A DNA stretch of 64,000 nucleotides from Eunapius fragilis (lineage: Eukaryota; Porifera; Demospongiae; Spongillida; Spongillidae). The stretch covers positions 13,881,190 through 13,945,189 of the forward strand of contig OY811972.1 of the NCBI GenBank assembly GCA_963681505.1. The letters run 5' to 3'. Under the pieces are notes generated by a model. It was not told the origin of the DNA and did no database searches. It saw only the letters and a list, made by a program, of their open reading frames with translations. This document shows positions 32,658 through 46,200 of this stretch, piece by piece; position 1 is the stretch's first letter; each line of letters starts with the position of its first letter. The position numbers were made by a program, and so were the translations under genes.

Positions 32658-33215
32658 TCAAGCCAGGAGGGCTCGGGCATTTCGCCGCATCAAAACAGTG
32701 CCGAAGCAACAATACATTGCATTTAGCGTTTCAGAATTGGATGAGTGGGAGTGGATGGCCAAGCGCCTAGCAATTCTTGATAAAGCCTCCTTTGCAGTGA
32801 TTCCCCAGCCTCCATATGCCTCCAGTACAAGAGGGACACATATCCAACCTCTTTCAACACAGCCCAAAGCATTGTTCTCTAATTTCTCTTGTTCACCTAC
32901 TGCAGCTGAGGCACCTGAGGTCTGACCAGCATCTGAAATCAATAAATTATTGAGGGGATGTATAACCTTGATGTCAAATGCTGCAGACCGAGACAGTGAC
33001 CAGTTTGGTATCAATATGTCAGCTGGGCGTGATCTGTCTTTGGCTGTTTTTTCTATCTCTATGTGGAGTGTCTGTCTGACACGTTTTTGGGGTTCGAATC
33101 CTGGTGAGGTCAATTTTTCCCCCTTCATCCTCTTCTTAGCAGGGAGTGCAATTCTATCGAAGGATGTTGTCTGTGTTGTAGTATTAACTTTTATTCGTGG
33201 GATGTTTTTTTTAGC
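32658..33215 (-). pseudogene. RT element C-terminal relic
   Basis: RSRPADILIPNW, AAFDIKVIHPLN, ERGWICVPLVLEAYGGWG, LMRRNARALLA: the same C-terminal domain as at 3631-3987 and 28280-28486, here longer, without RT domain. Confidence 0.75.
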
Positions 33216-33219
33216 TTGC

Positions 33220-34290
33220 ATGGCAGTCAATAATATACAGGCAGCTGTTACGCAATAGGTGCGCAATAGTTATGTTTAGCAGCTGTTATGCATTGTTATT
33301 AGTTTGCAGTTAGACGTTATGATTAACGTTGGAAAATAGAATTTGGCCTGAGTCGCCTGACGTAGAGTGCAGCTGCTTCAAGCGGGATATATACTGCAAG
33401 CAAAACTACAACAAGCAAACTAGTATTTTATATGCACATATGCACGAGCTTTACCCGCTGTGCGTGACATGGTTGCTGCCACGCATTACAGTATACAGGT
33501 CTTAATTCTGTCTAATGCAAACATGAGAAACATAATAATATTCAAATCCGACTGTAGGTTTTTAATTAGCTAAGATGGTGGACTCAGGCAATGACACATC
33601 TGCAGTCAAATAAATCTTTTGTATACGAGAATTTAGCTGTACGATCAACTATTTATGGCCCTATATAGCCGGATGGTTGAACATCAGTTGTAAACACTTT
33701 ACCTCCCACCTATAAGAAATGGATGGCTGCATACAGTATGTGCATTAGACTTCGTTCCACATTCCTTGGAAGCAGCTGGCAAATAAAGGCAACAGACAAG
33801 TTCATCATTTTTAATAATGAAGGTTTTGAATAGGTATTTAGGCTGCAACATCCCAATTCTAAATCATGACTGTTTTCGTGTCTAACCAATTCAGACTGAC
33901 AATAGCAACGCATACGTAGCAATACAACCAATACCCAGGGGTCATCACACTCCTTTGGATGGCTACAACCCTTGGGGATTAGCGCTCTCGCTTGGGACTT
34001 GTTATCAATCCCGCGTGTTTTCCGTGTACGTTTGCATTGTTCCCAACATAAATGTATGTGTTATTATGTAATGACTCGATGCCATTAAACAAGTGTATTA
34101 ATATGGCTAAAGCCAATTTTCCATGCAGCATGAGTTCTAAAACTCCATGTGTACATAGCGATAATATTATGCATGGCATCTCAGTTTTTTGCTGTCAATG
34201 TACAGTTCACAAATTGTGTAGAAAAATCAGTTTGCATAAATGCAAGTATTATTAGTTACTTATACAGCTGCTGATGCTCTGTCTCCCCAG
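33220..34290. other. Upstream region of ankyrin gene
   Basis: No coding exon recognised. An acceptor (ctgtctccccag) directly precedes the ATG at 34291, so a non-coding first exon and the promoter probably lie here. Confidence 0.45.
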
Positions 34291-37200
34291 ATGCCTCCTG
34301 AATTTGACGTTCTCCGAGAACAGCATGACAAACTAATGGAAGGGTTGGAAGCTGTTGAGGTAGCTCAAATTCTGTTTTCAAAGAAGATTTTTTCTACAAT
34401 ATGCTTTGAGACTATTACAAGCATGAAAATTCGACCTGAGCAAGTTGGAAAGTTGCTTGGGTACCTGCGAAGTTGCGAGGATATTAAGGGCGCATTTTCA
34501 GCATTTTGTGATGCTTTATCAAGTATTAAAGCATTGGAGTGGATCGCTCAGCTTCTCCAGAAAGGTAATACATTCATTTAGGCATTTTATGAGAGTTGTG
34601 TACAAGAGATGTATTTTCTTTAAACTTTACGATTATAGTAAACATAATAACCATGCCCAACACCCTCCCACCCACACATGCCCTCTCTCCCTCCCATTGG
34701 TTTGCTTAAATAAGAACCCTATTTTCATTTGTCCACTGACTCTGGGTATCTATTTATAAATGCGCGGATAGTCTGTCTGTCTGTCTGTCTGTCTGTATGT
34801 ATGTGTTAGTTTTTTGAGAGTTTGGCTGGCTGTTTTCGACATTAGTGGGCTCTTTCAATTCTTTTCTACGATGCACAGACAGTGATGGGATTACTTTTTT
34901 TTATTTCAAACCTTTTTCTCTCTGTGTTTCTGTTCCTGCTGTTAAATTGCGCGCATTCAAGTATTTAATACATTTCATTATCCATGTTGCGTTGTAACTA
35001 TGGCTGAGGGTGTAAAAGAAATGAGTCAAAATCACGCCCCAGTTCTAACGCTAAAAGATTTGCACCAGCACCTAATTATAAATGCACCGATAGTCTGTCA
35101 ATCCGTCGGCATTCGTTTCTTGAGGCCGTTTTTGAAAAGAAAAAAAAGTGGGCTCTTTCAAACTTCTATTCTTTTTCTATGATGCGCAAACAGTGACAGG
35201 CTTCCTTTTTAATTTCAAGTTCACACATTTTCTCTCTGCACGTTGCGCGCATTCAAGTATCATTACAACTATATGTACATGTAAACCAAAATGTCATTGT
35301 AATAGTAATGGTGATATACTCATTATGAAAAATGCATGCAGAGCTGCAACGGGCCACTAGTTTTTCCAGATTGATTGACATTATGTTACCATATTATGGG
35401 CACTGAAACCAATTACATCATTTTCTGCAATAGAATTGAGAAATAAAGAAGACAGTAGCCGGAGAGGGGATGCTGCGATGAAGGAACCAATCCAAACAAA
35501 TGAAGGCATGAGTACAGAGCAGGAGGCCCAAACTCAACTAACTCCACTTCATTTTATTGGAACTTCATTCTTAATTCCTTTCACTGATGCAGTTGAGCAA
35601 TTTGAGACATATTTGCAAGTTTTGTTGAAGAGCAAAGAGGTTAATGCAGAACTAATAACTGAAAGAATACCTGAAGAATCCACTCGCCGTAGCTTCATGA
35701 AGGTTGCCCAAATAATATGTGAATTGAGCATAAGCCCAAATCTTTATGAAAAAATGATATTTGATTTTGCTGAAATGAAGATGAAATTATTGTCTGCTTT
35801 GAAAAAAAATGAAGATGCAATCCCATTAATGAAGGATTATGTCACAACTGTCAGTACTTACATACCTGGCTTCAAAACCTCCAGCTCCATGGATAAGGTT
35901 AATACTGCTGAAGATGTTCTGTTAGCTACACAGGACCTTTGGACCAGTACTGGAGTAGACTACATTAAGAAAATGATTGCGGGGACTGGATGCCAAGAAG
36001 CACTTAAAGTTCTTGAAGACTACCTACACTTGCAAAAACCCTTCATACAAAGCATACCACATGGAAGGGAAAATGTACCCACAGCAACGGTCGAAGTAAC
36101 AGCAACTCTAGATGCTAATTCAATTACTTTTGAAAAGTATTCAAAAGCTAAGAACAATGTCTGTTGGACACTATGCTTGCCGCCAAGCACTCTTGTATAC
36201 AGTGGAATATCTAAAGGTAGCATCATTGTGCACTGGAAGTTACCTGCATCTTGGGTGGATTATGTCAAGTCCATCAGCCCTCATGCCATAAATGTATGCA
36301 AGCCATTGCTGCTATTAGATGGCATACAAGAAATTAGGATGGGAGATGACTTCACCATTTTATGCAGAGCTGTAAGTCATCTTTTACATTTTTCACCACG
36401 ATATAATTGAAGCAGTAAAAATAATTTCTGTTGCTTCAGGAGGGGAAGGGGAGGGGCCTGCAATATTACATGATTTTAAAATGTTATAGAGTTTATGATC
36501 CACTCAATTAAATGCTAGCTGATGCAAAAAAAAAGTCAACTGCAACCTTCTAGAAAAACATGAAGCAACTGTTTCATTGCATGTTCATTTATAACCACCG
36601 TAAAGCAATCACCACACCCAATGAGCAAAAATAGTAGACTCTTCAAAAGTTAAAATACATTATTATTATTAGTATTCATGCATTTGGATAATTGTGTATA
36701 ATTTTAGACAGATGTCTCTGCTGGAATCACTGGTGGAACAAAGTTGAATCCCCATGACAAAAAGAAGGTAAACCATGGTATTTTAATATTTCAATCGATA
36801 CATCACATTGATAAAAACCAAGTCATGAACTAATCATATATGCAATGGTGGTCACTCAGATACATTTTTTATGCATCAAGGTATCAGAGCTTATTGAAGC
36901 ATGCAGGAGAGGGGATATTCAGCTTGCTAAAAGAATTATTGGTGAAGGAATAAGCTACAACTGCATTGATGAGGTTAGTGATTAGAACAAACTTTGTTTT
37001 GATTCTATGTGTGTGGGGAACTAACAACTAATAGTTCACTATGTTTACAGTTTCTTCTTACGTGCATTACTTCCTATGCATTGGCCAGAAAATATTATTA
37101 TTCATTGGCTACATTTATCAAAACAACTAACACCTTATATATCTGTAAGGAGCTGTGTAATATCAATTATATTCCCTACACGATCATGAATTTGTGCACG

Positions 37201-40200
37201 TGGTGTGTATAGGAGTACCCGGGTGAAAAAATACACGTAGTAACGCATTATTACGCGTGAAAATGGGACATAAATAACGCCAAAACATGCGATTTTCAAG
37301 ATGATTATCTCCTTGATTGTGCAATACAAAAGAGTTGAATTTTGCCTATACACAAAGCGGTCCAGTCTGTATAAAGTTCCAAAGACTGGTTGGTTTGGCA
37401 TGCATCGCTCCGATGATATTCACATTCAATGTACTAGCTTAATTTCGCGGGCTTTTGTATACTTTCCCGCGAAATCAAGTTCGTACTTGAATGTGAATAT
37501 CTTCGGAACGATGCATGCCAAACCAACCAGTCTTTGGAACTTTATACACACTGGACCGCTTTGTGTATAGGCAAAATTCAACTCTATTGTATTGCACAAT
37601 CAAGGAGATAATCATCTTGAAAATCGCGTGTTTTGGCGTTATAAATGTCCCATTTTCACGCGTAATAACGCGTTACTACGTGTATTTTTTCACCCGGGTA
37701 TACATACATGTACCCTGCCATGATAAAATAGGATTTTGGTTGGCAGGTTCATTGGGAGGGGGAAGAGGAGATTTATTTTTTCCATGGACCTGCTATATTT
37801 AACCTCTTTGTCAGAATGGTGTTTCACCTGTACAAGCAGCAACTCAACCTGATTTGCAGTGGGAGGTTGCTGAATGGTTACTTTCCTTGGGTGCTCTAGA
37901 CACAGATGGAATTAATCAACTGGTATGCAACGCATCTGCAAAACCAATGCATCATTATAGTTATTACTGTTATTTACTGGCCTGTTTCTTCAAAAGATGC
38001 GCTCTCTCCTGGATGCTTGCAAAGCTGGAGATGAAACAGCAGTAGAGACTGTGCTGCAGAGCAGGATAGATACTAACTGTAGAAATGATGTAAGTACACT
38101 ATGTGTGTTCTTTGGTGTGTCTTCTGATTGCTGTGGTGCTGATGCTAAAGGATGGTGAAACTCCCCTGACACTGGCAGCTTCCAATGGAAGACAAGATAT
38201 AGTCAGGATGCTCCTTTTGAACTATGCTGATGTCAACAGTCGAGGATTAAATTCTGTACGTTTGTACTAAAAGCTAATCGAATGTACTGATTTGCTGAAT
38301 ACATAATGAAAAGATCGCATCTATATCCAAAAACTGTGCATTATTGAATTGCAGAGTTTGTAATATTATTAATCATGTGAAGCAAAGTGTATAAATACTC
38401 TGTATGCTGGTGTATGACAATGCAAATGACAGGTGATCATCAAGTACAAGTAAACACACTTCAGCATCTATATACTGTCAAATGCATTTATGTGAAATGA
38501 AGGATCAAGTAATGAATGTGCATAATAAAGTTTTGCCCTTTGTGCAATGACATGATTTTCCTTTCAGAAATCAGCCCTATTCTTAGCTTGCAAACATGAG
38601 CACAAGGAAGTTGTTGATATCTTGTTAGCTGAAGGTGCCGATGTTAACTTGACAACAAAAGTACGTACTGCTATTTGTATGGCATCACACAGTTAGGTAT
38701 GCACTTCACCAATAACCATTGCATTTTCCACTGTTGAACTGCCTATTGGTGAGGGGTACAAATGCAGATGTCATTACTTTTTTTTTAATTAATGGAATAT
38801 ATTATATCAGTTCTACATTGTTATAACTTATATAGTCACTGTACTGTTTATGTATGCTGACAGTCCACAATGTGCGATGTGAGACCTGTGCAGACGGTAT
38901 CATTGCTGGCAAATCAATTTTAACACTCAGTACAGTGTGGTCTAAGGTATTTTATAGGTGTACCTTGTAGGTTATACAGTATACATGAGTGGAAGTTGCC
39001 CGTTTGCAGAGGGAGTATGGAAATACCCATTGCTATAGATGTTCAAGGATCAGGGGTCTAAAGGAGGTAATATAAGAACCATACATGTTCCAAGCTCTCG
39101 CACCTGGAGTTCGTTCTTTAGAACAGTAATAAACTAAGTTAATACTAATTTATATTATTACTGCAAAGAAAGTGCTCTGAACTAGGGTGGCGTTGCACTG
39201 GCACATTGTCGTCTATTTGCATGCCGGGTTGCCATCCTTACAAAATAAACTCAAGTCCATGATCTTGTCCAACCGGTATGGCAAACTTGGCCAGGGTCAT
39301 CCTCGTCAGTCAAATGCCAGAGCCATAATGATGAGATGTCTGATGCTAGCTAACTGGAGGCTGTTTAATAGAGAACATTTAATTCATCAGTGTAAGCTAT
39401 TTATATTGGATCGAGGCAACAAAGCACTTTTTTTTAATTTCTAAGGGACACCTATGTCCTCTATAACTTCTTTCTTATGCGCTGGAAATTAGACTTCCAT
39501 CATTGAGTTAGTAGCCTAAATTTGTAATTGCATTGCACGTGTCAACTCTGATACCCCCTACAGGAATTGCGCTAGGTCCCTTTTTGCTGCCTCAATCCCA
39601 TATATTACACTGCTAAGTAACAATAATTATGAAAAGAGTACTTTCTTCTCCATTATTGGCACCGAAATAGGCCTCATTCTAACACATGCAATGATGATCA
39701 TTCACAGTATCATGAGGTATTTATAGAACACATGCATATCACCCTTAATGTCTGTGCAACATGAATGTGATGTAAAGTGGAACGTTTGCACCATTTGGAC
39801 CTTGATCATGATGCAATGTTATGTATTGATTCCTGCAGGATGGAGGAACACCATTCCTCTTTGCATGCCAAGAGGGACACTACAATATTGTACAGAAGCT
39901 AATCTGTGCTCCGACCATCCAGCTTCACTACACTGCAGTAAGACCTGGCCTTAATGCAGACAACACAGAGTTAGAATGTCTATGTAAATGAATGCTCCCT
40001 TAAGCTATTATAACATAAGACAAGTACTAATTTTTAAGTGCACTAGTTTCTAATATGCAATATTACATCACCAAGTAATGCATGTGAGTTTAACGCAAAC
40101 ATCTCAAGTACAATAGATGGAAAACTGTATTCCAAATGTTGGGTAAGAGTTAACCCGTGGTTCAATGTACACAGCACATCTTGTAGCCTTTAATTTGGCT

Positions 40201-43200
40201 TTTAGGGCAACCTTGCATACATACATTGCTTATATTAGAATCAAAAGTCTAAATTATGATGTGCATTTTCAATGCATGCAGGTAATGTTCAGTTTGGAAA
40301 ATGCGTAAGTTTTTTTTTTTTTTTTTTTGCAGCTTGGATTCACAGCTCTGCATTTTGCATCTATGAGTGGAAATGCTGAAATAGTAAAACTTCTGATTGC
40401 CGCTGGACTGGATGTAAATAGTCAGCATCCTGTGAGTTATTATCACATACCCATGTTAAATGCTGAAATAGTAAAACTTCTGATTGCCGCTGAACTGGAT
40501 GTAAATAGTCAGCATCCTGTGAGTTATTATCACATACCCATGTTAAATGCTGAAATAGTAAAACTTCTGATTGCCGCTGGACTGGATGTAAATAGTCAAC
40601 ATCCTGTGAGTTATTATCACATACCCATGTTATATAACATATGAAATGGTAAAACCAACAATGAGTGTTCAACAAATTATTTTTTATCTTAAATCTATTT
40701 CCATCCTTAATTAAGGATGGAAATCCTGAATTAAGGATGACATTACGTCGCTCGTATCAACTTCAATTCACATCGTATAGGATGTTTTGGGGGATATTAA
40801 GCTTCTATAGGCTTTCATCTAAACAGCGCTATCTAATTAGTCCTTATTTCCTTCTTCTTTTTTCTGACTTTGATTGTAAGCGGCATTATTACGAACAAAC
40901 ATTACACAAAGCCTAAACAGTGGTTTTGCTTAGGAAAAAAAAGATATAACGACTAATTAGATAGCGTTGTTTAGATGAAAGCCTATAGAAGCTTAAAGTC
41001 CCAAAAAATATCCAATATGATGTGAATTGAAGTTGATACAAGCGGCATAAAGTCATCCTTAATTCAGGATTTCCATCCTAAATTAAGGATGGAAATAGAT
41101 TCAAGATCAATAGTTATATTGTTTTACGACCTCATATTAACATAAACCATAGCCAATCTCAAGAGAAATCACATATATGCAGAGTTTCATTGAGAAAAAC
41201 CTCAAGGGAGGGGGGGGGGGGCAAAAGTAGAGTTTATAATTTTTAGAGGGGGCGATTATAAGGCAAATCAGATTACTTTGAGCAATAATTGACATATGGA
41301 ATAGAAAGGGTAGAAGGATTCCTGTATAAGAAAAGCTATATTCATCACTTGTGTGTACTATGATAAAAGCTCACCAAGGGGGGGAGGGGGGGGGCCTTGA
41401 TGAAACCCTGATAATATAAGATATTTAAGAAGTGTAAAACCATCATTGCAACAAAAAATTTCCACATAGGACCAAATTTGGTTCAAAGCATCAGACTCAA
41501 GATTACATCACTTTTTAAATATTTACATGTTAATATACGCATAAAGCTTTGTTCCCACATACCTCTGACAAAACATTTGATGCATGTACTATCATTTTGC
41601 TCCTTTGTTGACTAATATTTCAATATACATGTACATCCTCAATTTGCCCCAATATTGGCATCAGCCATCCTTTGCATAATGTTCAATCAGCTAGGTCTCT
41701 TCTATTCACTGCACTTTTCAATGCTTTGGCAGATAAGAGGTACTACACCTCTGTGTACAGCGTGTGAAGCTGGACATGATTATGTAGTGAAAATCCTCGT
41801 GGAGAACGAAGCAAGTTTGGATTTGAAATTAAATGTAAGTTGTCTTTTGATGTAGCTGTAAATTGTATGTGTTAAAATACAGAACATGATGGTGGCCATA
41901 CATTTTAAAACATCACTACAGTATGGGTGGCCATAAATGTCTCACCATTTTATGATTGTTTACTTCAATTCAGTGCATGGTAAGGCCTGTACTAGCGGTG
42001 TTATCTGTTGAGAAAATATGCAGCAAGTTATTTACTCCCTCTCCATCTTTTCATCTTTCCTTCCTAGTCTTGTTACCACAAAATAGCTACTACCATCAAA
42101 ATAGTTTATGCCTTAAACCTTATACTTGGATGCAATAACCAAAAATAATTGTTTTGCTGCTCACAAATTACATTTATTAATACTATTCTAATATGGTTAT
42201 ATTACTATCCACTGAACACTCAAAATGAACTGCGCCTACAATGAATGCGTAATAATAAATACTCATGTAACAAATTCTTGTAACAATCAAACAGGAAAAT
42301 GCAATTTCCAACAAATAACATATCCTGTAATGGCACCTTTTGATCAATATCGCCACATCATCAACAGTGCTTCTGCACACCTGGGAACCTAATTTTGTCA
42401 TAATCTATTTCATACATGTTAGGTAAACAGTTTTCTTTGGAGAGCATAATAAATAATCTCAGGAGTTATGTGACATCAAGCACTTTAAAATAGATATGAA
42501 GATATGAATATATAATAAACATTTAAAAACATGTTCTTTAACGTAAGCACTTTAATTATCAGGATGGCAACACAGCGCTTCATCTTGCCTCTAATAAAGG
42601 ACATTGGAAGGTTGTAATGAATCTTATTACTGGAGGCTGTAACGTGGATTCCCAAAACAATGTAAGTGTGATGTTATGTAATATGGTCACTGTTGTATTT
42701 TCCGTATTAAAGTTTTATGTTTATTATTTATTAACTAGCCTGCACCCGTGAAAAATCACGGGCTGATTCTATTTTAAGAAGTCAACAAGCTTATTAATAT
42801 AAGGTTGATTCTAAAAATTTCATTAGGGTCATTGTATACCTTGTCAACAAGCAGATGGACACCACCATTTAGATTTATGTTCAAAACATTTATGTTAATT
42901 GGTCTTTATATAAGTGATCATTTAATGAAGTACATGTTAATTATTTTTTCACTCTTAATGGTTTACAAGATAATTGATTTTGAATAATTAATTAGTTTAC
43001 AAGTAATCTGAACTTCGCAGTGTCGTATCTTGGTGCCCACTATGAAAATAGGTCCATGCATAGCACCAAATTAAAGGGCCTGATAAGTACAATCGTACTG
43101 TGTCAAGCATTTTGACGAGAGATGAAAGGTTTATTGGTTTATAACGCATATTTTGTAATTACTGTGTGTAAAGAAGGTTGATAATAGCATATTTTATTTT

Positions 43201-46200
43201 ATAACTAGCGTGCACCAAAATCATGGGCTGATTATTTTAATAGTCTTTAACATGCATGCCCTGTGCTACGTCACCCAATCACATTCGTTGACTGTTTTAC
43301 AAAGAGGTTTGCACACTTGGATCCCTCCTGATGTAATTAATACAAAGGGTTCCCAGACCCCTACAATAAGTTATAATTCTTTTTTTTAATAATCGCATGT
43401 ATAATCAATCTACCACCTGTTCTAACATACAGTTACAACCTCTATAACATGCCTGCACAATACAAATACTTCATTGAATTATTATTGTCAGATAGTAACT
43501 ACATGTTCTCGGCCTGTACGATGAGACTTGAGAGTGAACCACAATAGTGTTGCTTTAAATGTTACTGCATGTGATGACATTATTACCTGTACAGGCATGT
43601 AGGTATTGTGGAACGAAGCATGGTCACTAAGTACATGTTGCTATGTACTTTTGTGTAGGCGGTGGTCGTTCCTATTGGTTGCTAGGTACGCGTACCAAGC
43701 AACCAATAGGCGCTATTTTGAGAACATAAATAAGTTACACAGATGTACGGACGTACATTGGAAACTATAGTATTTACCATTAATACATTATGTTCAACAT
43801 TTACGTTAACAATTTTATTGATAACCTCTGATAACCACAAACTGTTCAGTGTATGGCAGCCATTACTGTTTGTAGGTGTTGCTAATACATGTACCCCAAA
43901 CCTCTACTATCAAAACTTTGGCCATGGCAGTATGAATATGTTACAAGTGTGTCAACAAATTCTTTACATGAGGTTTGGGGGGTCACCTAACTAATTGCCC
44001 AGCCCAAAAAACATGGCTGCCATACACCGTTTGTAGTTATTAATAATCAGAAAATTTATTATAGGCATAATAGGCACCACAAGTAGTGTGTAATTTATAT
44101 AGAGTGTGTAATTAATATAGTGCATGCCTCTGTAATGTTTGAATTTTATTGTATTCAACATAGTAAGGTGTTTATATTCTGCATGGTACATTGTAACGAT
44201 AAAGTGTAAATTAATTGATCAATATTTCATGCATGTATTTTTTACAGAATGGAAGCACTGCTGTGTCCCTAGCAAGTCAGAATGGACACTGTGCAGTGGT
44301 GAATGCTCTACTTGCTGCTAACTGCAATGTCAATATATGCACAAAGGTTAGCTAACTTGGCGGACAGTTTATTACAATGTGTATTTATTTTACGTCTTAT
44401 TGCTCAGGTGATCCATTGGCATATGGGGTCTTCTGTAAATTTTGCTATTCATAACATTGTTTTCCTCAGATGCATTTACTCAATACTTACTTTACTGTGG
44501 GGCTGTGCAAGGTTCTGAACAGGTTGTAATAAACAATTGTAATCACTCAGGATACTAGAGTTACATCAATCTCCAGATAACTGGAACAACAGTTGTAGTT
44601 GCTCCTAATACGAATATGTGCTTGACAGAAAAAAAAAAAATGACAGGAAAAAATAAAACATAGTAACAGTATACACATGATGTTTGTAATTTAGCTTATT
44701 GTGCATCCACAGATATTGCCTTTTATCATATGTATCATACATACTCCTTTGCCTTCCTCCACCTTTCTTCCACTGGTTCGGCATATTGCTGTACTTCGTG
44801 ACGGCACAAAAAACTTGCTAACTGTAAGCCAATGAACAGAATGCTTCAGTTTACTGTGATCACAAAACAAGCACAGTAATCAAGTTTTCCTGAAGTGGTA
44901 ATGAGATAAACAATACTAATTAATTACCACTATGTCACATTTCATTCAATTGTGACTGGGTAGACTGTACTAAATCATGGCTCCATCCTTTTCACGCACT
45001 CCTCCATCAGCAATATCTGACTGGAGAAGTAATACCTTGTAATTCACTATACGCAAGTGACAGAAACCTTGTTCATTTTGGGAAAGTTATTTTTATTAAT
45101 TAAAATCATCTTTTATATATCTATTGTGCTGTGCACATTAATGACGCACAAACTATTCTCTATGATTCACAGATTGGAGCATCACCATTGATGATTGCCA
45201 GCCAATCAGGTCATACCAAGGTTGTTCGTACGTTGACAGTGACAGACGCTGATATTAACTCCTTAACTGAGGTAAGTAACATACCATTCATCACTTTTTT
45301 AAGAACTGATTCTTCAATATTATGCCTCTAAATTCCGGCACAGGATGGCCTCACAGCACTAGGATATGCAAGCCTTAATGGTCATGTTAGCATAGTGGAT
45401 ACCCTCATCGCAGCCAAGGCAGATGTTAACTTGTGCACTGGTAAAGTAAGTATTCAATGGCTACTCTAACAACTATACTGCCCTCTCCTCAAATTCTTAT
45501 ACCTATTCTTCATACATGGCTTCTTTTAACCCAGTACTTCTTGACACCGCTTTACTGCGCAAGCGAAAGGGGACATGACAACATTGTTCAAACGTTGATT
45601 GCTGCCAATGCTAATTTAAATGTGAAAAATTTTGTAAGTATTTCTTTATGCTTATTTTATAGTGGGGGACAGCATTGAGGAAGTAAGTTGCAATGTGATG
45701 GTCAAATTAAGTGGAAATATGGTCTCCATGCACTATAGATAGCTATTTTCATCTTCGATATTGAGGTAAAACGTTTCTCTGAATTTGTCACTGTTTAGAG
45801 CTTCAAATGTTCAAGATTAAATGGTTAATTACTTAAATTCAATACTTTGGACTCAATTCGGTACCGGGTTGGTTTTTTATCCACTTTAATGGATTTGAGG
45901 CATCCATGACAACTTTCTCTTTTTTCCCTGTGTTCAGTTCTCAAACTACATGATTCTTACGTTTTTACTATTTATATAACAGAAACAACTAGCAAACATG
46001 AGCTGCTTCAATTATTTCACTTATCCTTGTTGTTTTTGCTACCGCATGTTGACACAAGCTACGTAAAAATTAATAGACATGTAGTTTGAGAACAAAACAC
46101 AGAAATTGTTATGGATGCCTCAATCCCATATGATTACAGTGAAAAAAAAATCAATGCACAATACCAAATTGAGTCTAATTAAAATAATTAACCTTTTTTG

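Noticed and set aside
39187..39444. ORF in an ankyrin intron
   Set aside because: No ATG start, no recognisable domain; perhaps an old transposon fragment but unsupported.
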